DNA of 64,000 nucleotides. Source: Dinghuibacter silviterrae (GTDB taxonomy: Bacteria; Bacteroidota; Bacteroidia; Chitinophagales; Chitinophagaceae). Under the pieces are notes generated by a model. It saw only the letters and a program-made list of their open reading frames with translations, was not told the DNA's origin and did not search any database. This document shows positions 8,398-16,011 of this stretch, one piece after another. The stretch is taken from NCBI RefSeq assembly GCF_004366355.1, contig NZ_SODV01000001.1, positions 3,906,001 through 3,970,000 on the forward strand. The letters run 5' to 3'. Every line of letters begins with the position of its first letter. The stretch's first letter is position 1. The translations under genes and the position numbers were made by a program.

Positions 8398-11300
8398 ATG
8401 CTTACAACCAAACTAACTGCGCTGGGCAGCGCCCTTGCCTGCTGCCTGCTGGCCTGTACGATGGGTTTCGGCCAGGGCCACGCCGTCCAGGTCAAAGGAA
8501 CCGTCAAAGGGAGTGCCGACGGTACGAACCTGGCGGGCACCACGGTCACCCTCGACAAAGAGGTGGCTACGGTGACGGATGCCGCGGGTCATTTTTCCTT
8601 GACTATCCCCGCTGCAAAAAGTGCAAAAACCATTCGGCTTACGATCAGCTCCGTGGGTTTTGTGACGAGGGTTGTGACCCTGGAACCGGGTCAAACCGAC
8701 GTAAACGTCGTGCTCGACGTCAGCCGCTCCACCCTCAACGAAGTCGTGGTGACGGCGCTGGGGATCAACCGGCAAAAACGGTCCCTGGGCTATGCCATGA
8801 CGACCGTGGCGGGGAACGAATTCACCCAGGCCCGCGAAAACAACGTCGCCAACGCGCTGACGGGGAAAATCGCCGGGGTCAATGCCGTCGGTTTGTCCAC
8901 GGGGCCCGGCGGCTCCAGCCGCGTCACGATCAGGGGCAACGGCTCGCTGGTCGGTGACAACCAGCCTTTGTACGTCATTAACGGGATGCCCATCGACAAT
9001 TCCGTACCGGGGGGCGCCCCTACCGCAAACGGGATCACGTTCAACATCGACCGCGGGGATGGGATCGCGGACATCAACCCCGATGACATCGAATCGATCA
9101 GCGTCCTTAAAGGCGGGACTGCCGCGGCCTTGTACGGTTCCCGCGCCAGCAACGGGGTCATCCTCATTACGACCAAAAAGGGTCGTGCACAAAAGGGGAT
9201 AGGCGTCGACTACAACACGACCGCGACCTTTCAAAACGTAGCCGTGGTGCCCGACTTTCAGTATACCTACGGACAAGGCATCAACGGCGTCATGCCGACG
9301 ACCCTTGCTGCCGCACAGGCTTCCGGCAGAAGGTCCTGGGGTGCACCGATCGACGGTTCCACCAACTATGTCGGTGTCGACGGCAAAACCCATCCGTACA
9401 CCGCAAAAAAAGACAACTATAAAAATTATTACCAGACGGGCTCTGCTTACACCAACACGCTTGCTTTGGTGGGGGGCGGGGACGTGGCCACGTACCGCTT
9501 CTCGGCCTCCGACCTCAGCAGCAAAGGCATCCTTCCGAACACGACCTACAGCCGGAAGACATTCAACCTTTCGGTCGACGCCAAACTGGGCAGCCGTATT
9601 ACCCTGGAAGGCCTCGCCCAGTACAACCAGGAGATCGGACACGACCGGACCGGGGCGGGGGACGCATTGGGAAATCCCAACTGGACGCCGCTTGAAATCG
9701 CCAACACGGCCGACGTACGCTGGCTAAAACCGGGGTTCGACGCGAACGGCAACGAGACCATCTGGAACGACGCTGCCATCGCGTCCAACGGGTATTTCGT
9801 GATCAACAAGTGGAAGGAAGACGACACCAAAAACCGCTTTATCGGGCAGGCCTCTATCGCCTACCGGTTGTTGCAGGACCTCGTCGTGAAGGGCACGATC
9901 AGCCAGGACTTTTACAACTATAATTTTACCGACATCGTACCCACGGGGACGTTGTACGTGCCCCAGGGGCAATACCAGGGGATCAAATCCGATGTCAACG
10001 AAACCAACAGTCTGCTTACCGCTACCTATCATCATACATTCCTGCAAAAACTGGGGGTCAACGTGCTTGCGGGCGCCAACAGCCGGAAGTTCCAGAACAG
10101 CCAGCTGACCATGACCGGGGCCGGTTTTACGATCCCTTACTTTTATAGTTTCGCGAACCTGTCTTCGTCTTCCGTCGCACCGTATACCGCGCACACTGCC
10201 ACCAATTCGGTGTTCGGGTCCGTCGACCTGGACTGGAACAGCCTGTTTTACCTGACCCTGACGGGGCGCCAGGATTGGTTTTCCACGCTCAGTCCGCAAC
10301 ACAACCGTATTTTTTACCCCAGCATCGGGGGCAGCTTTATTTTATCAGACGCTGTCAAGCTCCCGGAGGTGTTCAACCAGGTCAGCCTGAGGGGCTCCTG
10401 GGCACAGGTCGGCGGGGGCGAACCCACGCCGTATTCGATCAACCTGAGCTACAGCAACGTCCCCAGTTCCGGCCAGCCGCTGCTCAACGTCACCCCCGAT
10501 CCTACCGCGGGGACCAATGTCATCTCCAATCCCAACCTGAAACCCTTTACCTCCACCACGACCGAGGCGGGGCTGGCGCTTTCCCTGCTCAAAAGCCGGC
10601 TGGGGCTCGACCTGACCTGGTATGACCGGAAGACCACCAACGACATCGTCAACACGGCCATCTCCACGACCTCCGGGTACAGCAACGCCATCCTCAACAT
10701 CGGGGAGCTGGACAACAAGGGCGTTGAAGTGTTGGTCACGGGCACGCCTATACGCTCCGCCAACTTCAGCTGGGACGTGAGCTACAACGTCGCCTACAAC
10801 AACAACAAGGTCATCCAGCTCGCCCCCGGTCTGAACTCCATCCAACTCGCGACGTCGGTGGGGGGCTGGGCCTTCCTGGACAATATCGTGGGCAAACCCT
10901 TCGGCACCCTCGTCGGCACGAGCATGCTCCGGGACGCCAAGGGCGACACCGTTTTCAACGCCAATACCAAAGAACCCGTCGTCGGCCCCCTGCACCCGCT
11001 GGGCAACAGCGTGGCGCCCCTGACCATGGGACTGACCAACGAGTTTCACTACAAACGTTTTGGGTTGAGCTTCCTGCTGGACGGCAAATTCGGGAACAAG
11101 GTCTTTTCCATCTTCGAGCTCTACGCGACGCGGATGGGCAAGCTCAAGACCACCCTGGCCGGACGGGCGGGCGGCCTCACGGTTCACGGCGTCGACCAGA
11201 ACGGGGATGCCTTTAGCAATACCGTGTTGCTCAATCCCACGAGCGGTCTTGCCTTAAGTTCCTATTACGACAACTATAAGACGTATTCCGACTTGTTTCT

Positions 11301-11550
11301 CCATGATGGGAGCTTTGTAAAGCTGCGGCAGGTGATTTTTTCCTATAATATTCCCGTCAGCCGCGTTCCGTTGGTGCGGATACAGTCCGCCAACGTCTCG
11401 TTTGTCGCCCGGAACCTCCTCATCCTTTATCGGAAGACGCGGAATTTCGACCCCGAGCAAAGCTTTACCAACAGCAGCAGCCAGGGTTTCGAATCCATCG
11501 GGTTGCCGAACACGCGTTCCTACGGTCTGAACCTGGCCGTCAAGTTCTAA
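8398..11550 (+). CDS. SusC/RagA-family TonB-linked outer-membrane protein
   Basis: This 1050-residue outer-membrane transporter forms the import channel of a SusCD complex. It has a signal peptide (ending near GFGQG), a carboxypeptidase-regulatory-like domain (about 30-110), and a plug with the SusC signatures LNEVVVTALGINRQKRSLGY and GTAAALYGSRASNGVILITT. The barrel ends with the typical YRKTRNFDPEQS and a terminal aromatic strand. It is the first gene of an operon with SusD (19 bp downstream), RidA, a sugar kinase and an M19 dipeptidase. The downstream enzymes suggest that the ligand is not a simple neutral polysaccharide. Control is probably by the divergent DeoR regulator. Confidence 0.95.
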   Translation: MLTTKLTALGSALACCLLACTMGFGQGHAVQVKGTVKGSADGTNLAGTTVTLDKEVATVTDAAGHFSLTIPAAKSAKTIRLTISSVGFVTRVVTLEPGQTDVNVVLDVSRSTLNEVVVTALGINRQKRSLGYAMTTVAGNEFTQARENNVANALTGKIAGVNAVGLSTGPGGSSRVTIRGNGSLVGDNQPLYVINGMPIDNSVPGGAPTANGITFNIDRGDGIADINPDDIESISVLKGGTAAALYGSRASNGVILITTKKGRAQKGIGVDYNTTATFQNVAVVPDFQYTYGQGINGVMPTTLAAAQASGRRSWGAPIDGSTNYVGVDGKTHPYTAKKDNYKNYYQTGSAYTNTLALVGGGDVATYRFSASDLSSKGILPNTTYSRKTFNLSVDAKLGSRITLEGLAQYNQEIGHDRTGAGDALGNPNWTPLEIANTADVRWLKPGFDANGNETIWNDAAIASNGYFVINKWKEDDTKNRFIGQASIAYRLLQDLVVKGTISQDFYNYNFTDIVPTGTLYVPQGQYQGIKSDVNETNSLLTATYHHTFLQKLGVNVLAGANSRKFQNSQLTMTGAGFTIPYFYSFANLSSSSVAPYTAHTATNSVFGSVDLDWNSLFYLTLTGRQDWFSTLSPQHNRIFYPSIGGSFILSDAVKLPEVFNQVSLRGSWAQVGGGEPTPYSINLSYSNVPSSGQPLLNVTPDPTAGTNVISNPNLKPFTSTTTEAGLALSLLKSRLGLDLTWYDRKTTNDIVNTAISTTSGYSNAILNIGELDNKGVEVLVTGTPIRSANFSWDVSYNVAYNNNKVIQLAPGLNSIQLATSVGGWAFLDNIVGKPFGTLVGTSMLRDAKGDTVFNANTKEPVVGPLHPLGNSVAPLTMGLTNEFHYKRFGLSFLLDGKFGNKVFSIFELYATRMGKLKTTLAGRAGGLTVHGVDQNGDAFSNTVLLNPTSGLALSSYYDNYKTYSDLFLHDGSFVKLRQVIFSYNIPVSRVPLVRIQSANVSFVARNLLILYRKTRNFDPEQSFTNSSSQGFESIGLPNTRSYGLNLAVKF

Positions 11551-11569
11551 CTCCAAAACTTATTTTATT

Positions 11570-13105
11570 ATGCGCTTGTCTATATTTTCTGTGTTGCTGG
11601 TTCTTGGCGCGTCCTCGTGTACCAAGAATTTCACGACCCTCAATACAAACCCCGACGCCACGTCCACGCCTGTCCCTTCCCTCCTTTTTACAAAGGCGCT
11701 CTATGACGGTATGGGGAATGGCCAGGGCATTTACGGAAGCAGCACCGCCGACTTCCTGTTGGGTACGATGCAGTACACCACGAGCTATAACGACGTAGCG
11801 GGGTGGGGGTCCAAATACGTTTCCAGCCAGATTTCCCAGTCGTATACAATGTTTAACGCGGCCTATCCCGACGAGATCAACGAGCTCGGGATCGTCCTGA
11901 AAACGCTCCGTAACGACACCGCACACGTCAATCTTTACGCGGAGGCGCGCATCTGGCGGGTGTATTGTTTCAGCCGCCTGACCGACCTCTATGGCGATAT
12001 ACCCTATTCCCAGGCCGGTTTGGGGTATGATTCCTCAGTATACAAACCTGCGTACGATTCCCAACAGTCCATCTATATGGACATGTTCAATGAATTGTCC
12101 GGCGCTATTGCGAGCATGGATGTGTCGAAAACGACGTATGGCGCCGCCGACCTGATCTATGGCGGCAATACCGTGGAATGGACAAAATTTGCCTACTCCC
12201 TGATGCTCCGGCTCGGGATGCGGCTGACCAATGTCGATCCCGCCACCGCACAGACCTGGGTCACTAAAGCAATCGCCGGGGGTGTCATCACCGCCGATGC
12301 CGACATTGCAAAGATGCCCTACATCGCCACCGGTCAGAAGATCAACCAGAACTCGCTGGTGCTCGACCTTTGGTCAAACGACTATATCGCCCAGAACGGG
12401 AATACCAACACCGAGGGCGGTAAATACCAGGCGGTCTGGATCGATTCCCTCTTAGCCTACAACGACCCCCGGCTACCCGTGCTCTCCGTCGTCTGGGTCA
12501 ATGGACAGCCCGATACCGCCGTATCCGTTCAGCAAGGCATGTCCCCCGACATCAACAACGTCAAACCCGCCAACTTCGTCACCTACTCCGAACCCAACCC
12601 CGCCACGGTTTTGTTGCTGGGGTCGCCAAAGCTCGTTTTTACCGCCGCGGAATCCGATTTCCTGCTCGCCGAAGCCGCCCTCCGGGGTTGGTATACCGGC
12701 GCCACCGCCGCCGCGTTGTATCAAAACGGGATCGCCGCCGCCATGCGCCAGTGGGGCATCATCGCGCCAGGCGCAGGTACCATCCCCACGGCCCAGATCA
12801 ACGCCTATATCGCCGCCCACCCGCTCAATACCGCGGGTACGATGGCCCAGCAAATGCAACAGATCTATACCCAATTCTGGTTTGGCATTTTCCCGGACGC
12901 CCAGGAAGTGTTTGCCACGTATCGCCGCACCGGTTACCCGGCACTGGTACCCAATAATTATCCGGGCAACGTCACGGGCGGCCAGATCTTCAGAAGGATG
13001 GAGTATCCGCTCTCCGAGCAAAACCTGAACGCCGCCTCTTATGCCGCGGCGATCGCGCGCCAGGGGCCGGATGATTTTTTGACCCATATATGGTGGGATA
13101 AATAA
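11570..13105 (+). CDS. SusD/RagB-like lipoprotein (SusD-like_2 type)
   Basis: This 511-residue outer-membrane lipoprotein is the substrate-binding lid on the SusC channel. The lipobox is in LLVLGASSCTKNF. It follows the helical SusD-like_2 layout: an early NTNPDATSTPVP segment, the TPR-like ARIWRVYCFSRLTDLYGDIPY stretch in the first third, and a C-terminal region with FRRMEYPLSEQ. It begins 19 bp after SusC and has no visible promoter of its own. The ligand cannot be deduced from its sequence. Confidence 0.93.
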   Translation: MRLSIFSVLLVLGASSCTKNFTTLNTNPDATSTPVPSLLFTKALYDGMGNGQGIYGSSTADFLLGTMQYTTSYNDVAGWGSKYVSSQISQSYTMFNAAYPDEINELGIVLKTLRNDTAHVNLYAEARIWRVYCFSRLTDLYGDIPYSQAGLGYDSSVYKPAYDSQQSIYMDMFNELSGAIASMDVSKTTYGAADLIYGGNTVEWTKFAYSLMLRLGMRLTNVDPATAQTWVTKAIAGGVITADADIAKMPYIATGQKINQNSLVLDLWSNDYIAQNGNTNTEGGKYQAVWIDSLLAYNDPRLPVLSVVWVNGQPDTAVSVQQGMSPDINNVKPANFVTYSEPNPATVLLLGSPKLVFTAAESDFLLAEAALRGWYTGATAAALYQNGIAAAMRQWGIIAPGAGTIPTAQINAYIAAHPLNTAGTMAQQMQQIYTQFWFGIFPDAQEVFATYRRTGYPALVPNNYPGNVTGGQIFRRMEYPLSEQNLNAASYAAAIARQGPDDFLTHIWWDK

Positions 13106-13118
13106 AAGCTAGCAATAT

Positions 13119-13580
13119 ATGAACGCAGACGAGCGATTTCTTACCCTGGGGCTAAGCCTTCCACCGGCCCCGGCCCCTTTGGGTGTCTACAAACCTTTTT
13201 TGATCGATGGCAAGTACCTCTACCTATCCGGTCACGGCCCCGTGCAAGACGACAAAACGCTGATCATCGGCCGGATCGGCCGCGACCTCGACCCCGACCA
13301 GGGCAAGCTGGCCGCCCGCCAGGTCGGGCTCACTATGTTGTCCACCATCCGCACCCACGTCGGCCCCCTTCACCAGGTCAAACGCGTGCTCAAGGTCCTC
13401 GGGATGGTCAACTGCACCCCCGAATTCGAACGGCATCCTTTTGTCATCAACGGCTGCAGCGAACTTTTCGCTTCCGTCTGGGGCGAGGAGCACGGGATCG
13501 GGGTCCGCAGCGCCGTCGGTTTTGGGTCCTTACCCGACAACATTCCTGTCGAAATTGAAGCTATATTTGAATTGCAATGA
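13119..13580 (+). CDS. RidA/YjgF-family protein
   Basis: This is a small cytoplasmic protein of 153 residues of the RidA superfamily, some members of which hydrolyse reactive enamine/imine intermediates produced by PLP enzymes or D-amino-acid oxidation. The fold is recognisable from YLYLSGHGPVQDD, the central helix AARQVGLTMLSTI, VKRVLKVLGMVNCTPEF and the terminal strand VEIEAIFEL. The canonical RidA arginine motif near the C-terminus is not obvious, so it may belong to a YjgF subgroup with another activity. It starts 13 bp after SusD and overlaps the kinase by 4 bp (ATGA). Its place in a SusCD operon hints at an amino- or keto-acid substrate. Confidence 0.85.
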   Translation: MNADERFLTLGLSLPPAPAPLGVYKPFLIDGKYLYLSGHGPVQDDKTLIIGRIGRDLDPDQGKLAARQVGLTMLSTIRTHVGPLHQVKRVLKVLGMVNCTPEFERHPFVINGCSELFASVWGEEHGIGVRSAVGFGSLPDNIPVEIEAIFELQ

Positions 13581-14572
13581 CAGCAGCCTTCGGTGAATTA
13601 CTGCTTCGCCTGCACAGCAGCGACGCCAGGCGTTTCCTCCAAAGTGACGCTTATAACGCCTATTACGCCGGGGCGGAAGCCAACGTGGGGGTACTCCTGT
13701 CGCGGCTGGGCGTCCCCGTCCGGTACATCACCCGCCTCCCCGAAAACGACCTGGCCAGGGCGGGTGTCGAACAGCTCCGGGCACACGGCATCGACACCGG
13801 TCACATCCTTTACGGCGGTGACCGGCTGGGCGTATATTTCACCGAACAGGGCAACGGCATCCGGCCGACCCGTGTCATTTATGACAGGGCCGGTTCCTCC
13901 TACGCCGGTCTGCAACCCGGCATGATCGACTGGGCTTCCTGTTTCGAAGGCGTCTCCCACTTCCATTGGTCCGGCATCGCCGCCGCGGTGTCCCAGGGCG
14001 CCGCCGACGCCTGCCGTGAAGCGTTGGTCCGGGCCGACGAAAAAGGAATCGTCATCAGCTGCGACTTCAACTACCGGTCCATGTTGTGGAAGTACGGCAA
14101 ACACCCCCGGGAGGTCATGGGCGACCTGTTGCCCTTTAGCCGCATCGCCGTGGCCGACCTCGATTCCGTCAATGTATACTGCGGCATAGACACCGACCGC
14201 GAGGCCGGTTTTGAAGACCGTTTCGTCCAATGCGTCCAGGCGCTGCATAGCGTGTTCCCATCCCTTCAAACCCTCGCTATGAGCTTCCGGCGGCATCAGA
14301 CGTATTCGGGGGCGCTTTGGCACAAGGACGGCTACTTCTTTGCGCCCGGTTACGACCTGCCGTATGTCACCGATCCCATCGGCGCCGGGGACGCCTTTAC
14401 CGGGGGATTGTTGTATGGGATCATGAACGGGCTGCCTGGTCTTAACATCATCCAATTCGCCACTGCCTGCGGCGCCCTTAAACAAAGCATCGTCGGGGAC
14501 TGGGCCATCCTCAACCTGGCGGAGATAGAACACTTTATCCAAAGCGGCCTGTCCGGCCGCGTCATCCGTTAA
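13577..14572 (+). CDS. PfkB-family kinase, 2-keto-3-deoxygluconate-kinase-like
   Basis: This cytoplasmic ribokinase-fold kinase has 331 residues. Features are the N-terminal GAEANVGVLLSRLG substrate loop, SCDFNYRSMLW and the C-terminal PfkB signature DPIGAGDAFTGGLLYG, with the catalytic Asp in GAGDAF. The spacing and the DFNYR motif match KDG kinases, which phosphorylate 2-keto-3-deoxy sugar acids, but other sugars are possible. It is translationally coupled to RidA and lies 2 bp before the dipeptidase gene. An IlvD-type sugar-acid dehydratase and an SDR lie 4 kb away on the other strand and could supply its substrate. Confidence 0.85.
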   Translation: MTAAFGELLLRLHSSDARRFLQSDAYNAYYAGAEANVGVLLSRLGVPVRYITRLPENDLARAGVEQLRAHGIDTGHILYGGDRLGVYFTEQGNGIRPTRVIYDRAGSSYAGLQPGMIDWASCFEGVSHFHWSGIAAAVSQGAADACREALVRADEKGIVISCDFNYRSMLWKYGKHPREVMGDLLPFSRIAVADLDSVNVYCGIDTDREAGFEDRFVQCVQALHSVFPSLQTLAMSFRRHQTYSGALWHKDGYFFAPGYDLPYVTDPIGAGDAFTGGLLYGIMNGLPGLNIIQFATACGALKQSIVGDWAILNLAEIEHFIQSGLSGRVIR

Positions 14573-14574
14573 TT

Positions 14575-15639
14575 ATGTTTACAATAGACGCCCACCTTGA
14601 CCTTAGCATGAATGCCCTGGAGTGGAACCGTGACCTCCGAACCTCCGTGGCCGCCCTGCGCCTCCGCGAAAAGGGGTTGTTTGATAAACCTGACCGGGGG
14701 CTTGGTACGGTTTCCCTGCCTGCCCTCCGGGAGGGGCAGGTCGGGCTCGTGGTGGCTACGCAGATTGGGCGATTTGTGGCGCCGGATAATCCCTTACCGG
14801 GGTGGCATTCGCCCGCCCAGGCTTGGGCGCAGACGCAGGGGCAGCTGGCGTGGTATAAAGCGATGGAGGACGAGGGGGAAATGGTGATGATCCGCGATGC
14901 GGCTTCTCTGGAGGCGCACGTGGCGCGGTGGCTGTCCGGTTCTCCCGGCCTCCCCATCGGCTACATCCTCAGCCTCGAAGGCGCCGACTCCATAGTCACG
15001 CTCGACCACCTGCACCGCGCCCACGCGTACGGCCTCCGGGCGCTGGGGCCCGCCCACTACGGCCCCGGACGTTATGCCAACGGCACCGACGCCACCGGGC
15101 ACCTGAATGCCGAAGGCAAGGCGCTGCTGCGCGAGATGGCGCAGTTGGGTATCATCCTCGACGCGACGCACCTCTGCGACGACGCCTTCTGGGACGCCAT
15201 GGACCTCTACCACGGCCCCGTCTGGGCCAGCCACAACAACTGCCGCGCGCTGGTCGATCACAACCGCCAGTTCAGCGACGATATGATCCGCACGCTTGTT
15301 CAAAAGGGCGCGGTCATCGGCGGCGCCCTCGACGCCTGGATGATGGTCCCCGGGTGGGTGCGCGGGCGCTCCACACCGGAGGGCATGGGTTGCACCCTCG
15401 ACAAGCTCATCGACCACATGGACCATATCTGCCAGATCGCGGGCAACGCGGAGCACATCGGTCTTGGCACCGACCTCGACGGGGCCTTTGGCAAGGAGCA
15501 ATGCCCTGCGGACCTGGAGACCATCACGGACTTGAATAAAGTACCCGCGCTCCTGTCGAAACGGGGATATTCCGCCGCTGATATTGAAAATGTGATGCAC
15601 GGGAACTGGTTGAGGTTCCTGCGGAAGGCGTGGGGCTAA
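14575..15639 (+). CDS. Peptidase M19 family (membrane dipeptidase-like)
   Basis: This zinc-dependent amidohydrolase-fold dipeptidase has 354 residues. Family metal ligands are visible in order: HxD in IDAHLDLSMNA, Glu in LSLEGAD, His in ILDATHL, His in WASHNNCRA and Asp in GLGTDLDGAFG. No signal peptide is seen, so it is probably cytoplasmic, unlike the mammalian enzyme. M19 enzymes accept dipeptides with D-residues, and related proteins cleave D-amino-acyl compounds. With RidA and a kinase in the same operon, it may process an amino-acylated or peptidoglycan-like ligand imported by SusCD. Its stop overlaps the convergent VOC gene by 4 bp. Confidence 0.9.
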   Translation: MFTIDAHLDLSMNALEWNRDLRTSVAALRLREKGLFDKPDRGLGTVSLPALREGQVGLVVATQIGRFVAPDNPLPGWHSPAQAWAQTQGQLAWYKAMEDEGEMVMIRDAASLEAHVARWLSGSPGLPIGYILSLEGADSIVTLDHLHRAHAYGLRALGPAHYGPGRYANGTDATGHLNAEGKALLREMAQLGIILDATHLCDDAFWDAMDLYHGPVWASHNNCRALVDHNRQFSDDMIRTLVQKGAVIGGALDAWMMVPGWVRGRSTPEGMGCTLDKLIDHMDHICQIAGNAEHIGLGTDLDGAFGKEQCPADLETITDLNKVPALLSKRGYSAADIENVMHGNWLRFLRKAWG

Positions 15640-15992
15640 GTCGTCAGCCCCACCATATTCCCTTCCGGATCGCTAAACCACGCAAACTTCCGTCCGTCCG
15701 GCAGCGGGAACGGCCCCACGACCTTCCGGCCACCGGCCGCTTCGATCTTTTGCAGGCTATCCTCTATATCCGCGGTTCGAATATAAAACAGCACGTACTG
15801 GTGGGGTTCGTGACCTAAGGCCGTGATATGGCCTTGTATCCCTTCCGGGCTTTGGGTATTCAGGAGTGAGGCCTGGGGAATGGGGGTCGGTGCCCACCCA
15901 AAGATCCCCGTATAAAAGGCGGTGGTCTTTTCCAGGTCGCGGCACCCGATTTCAAAGTGCACGACGGGATGTGTTGTGGTTGTGTTGCTCAT
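15636..15992 (-). CDS. VOC-family (glyoxalase-like) protein
   Basis: This is a small cytoplasmic protein of 118 residues with the two beta-alpha-beta-beta-beta units of the vicinal oxygen chelate superfamily. Signatures are VVHFEIGCRDLEKTTAFYTG and the terminal GRKFAWFSDPEGNMVGL. The ATG at 15992 is preferred over the longer open frame because it begins the conserved fold and follows a -7 box by 4 nt. It follows the GH20 gene on the same strand by 19 bp but seems to have its own promoter. The catalytic role is unknown; such proteins include dioxygenases, isomerases and resistance factors. Confidence 0.85.
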   Translation of the reverse strand: MSNTTTTHPVVHFEIGCRDLEKTTAFYTGIFGWAPTPIPQASLLNTQSPEGIQGHITALGHEPHQYVLFYIRTADIEDSLQKIEAAGGRKVVGPFPLPDGRKFAWFSDPEGNMVGLTT

Positions 15993-15996
15993 GCCC

Positions 15997-16004
15997 CTAA
16001 AATA
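15997..16004 (-). promoter_or_regulatory. -7 box TATTTTAG, 4 nt from the VOC start
   Basis: On the minus strand TATTTTAG (TAnnTTTG with one mismatch) is followed by GGGC and the ATG at 15992. It lies in the 19-bp gap after the GH20 stop. Confidence 0.5.
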
Positions 16005-16011
16005 ATACGGT

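Noticed and set aside
8413-9642. 409-codon antisense open frame opposite SusC
   Set aside because: It is fully contained in the SusC gene and its translation has no family motif.
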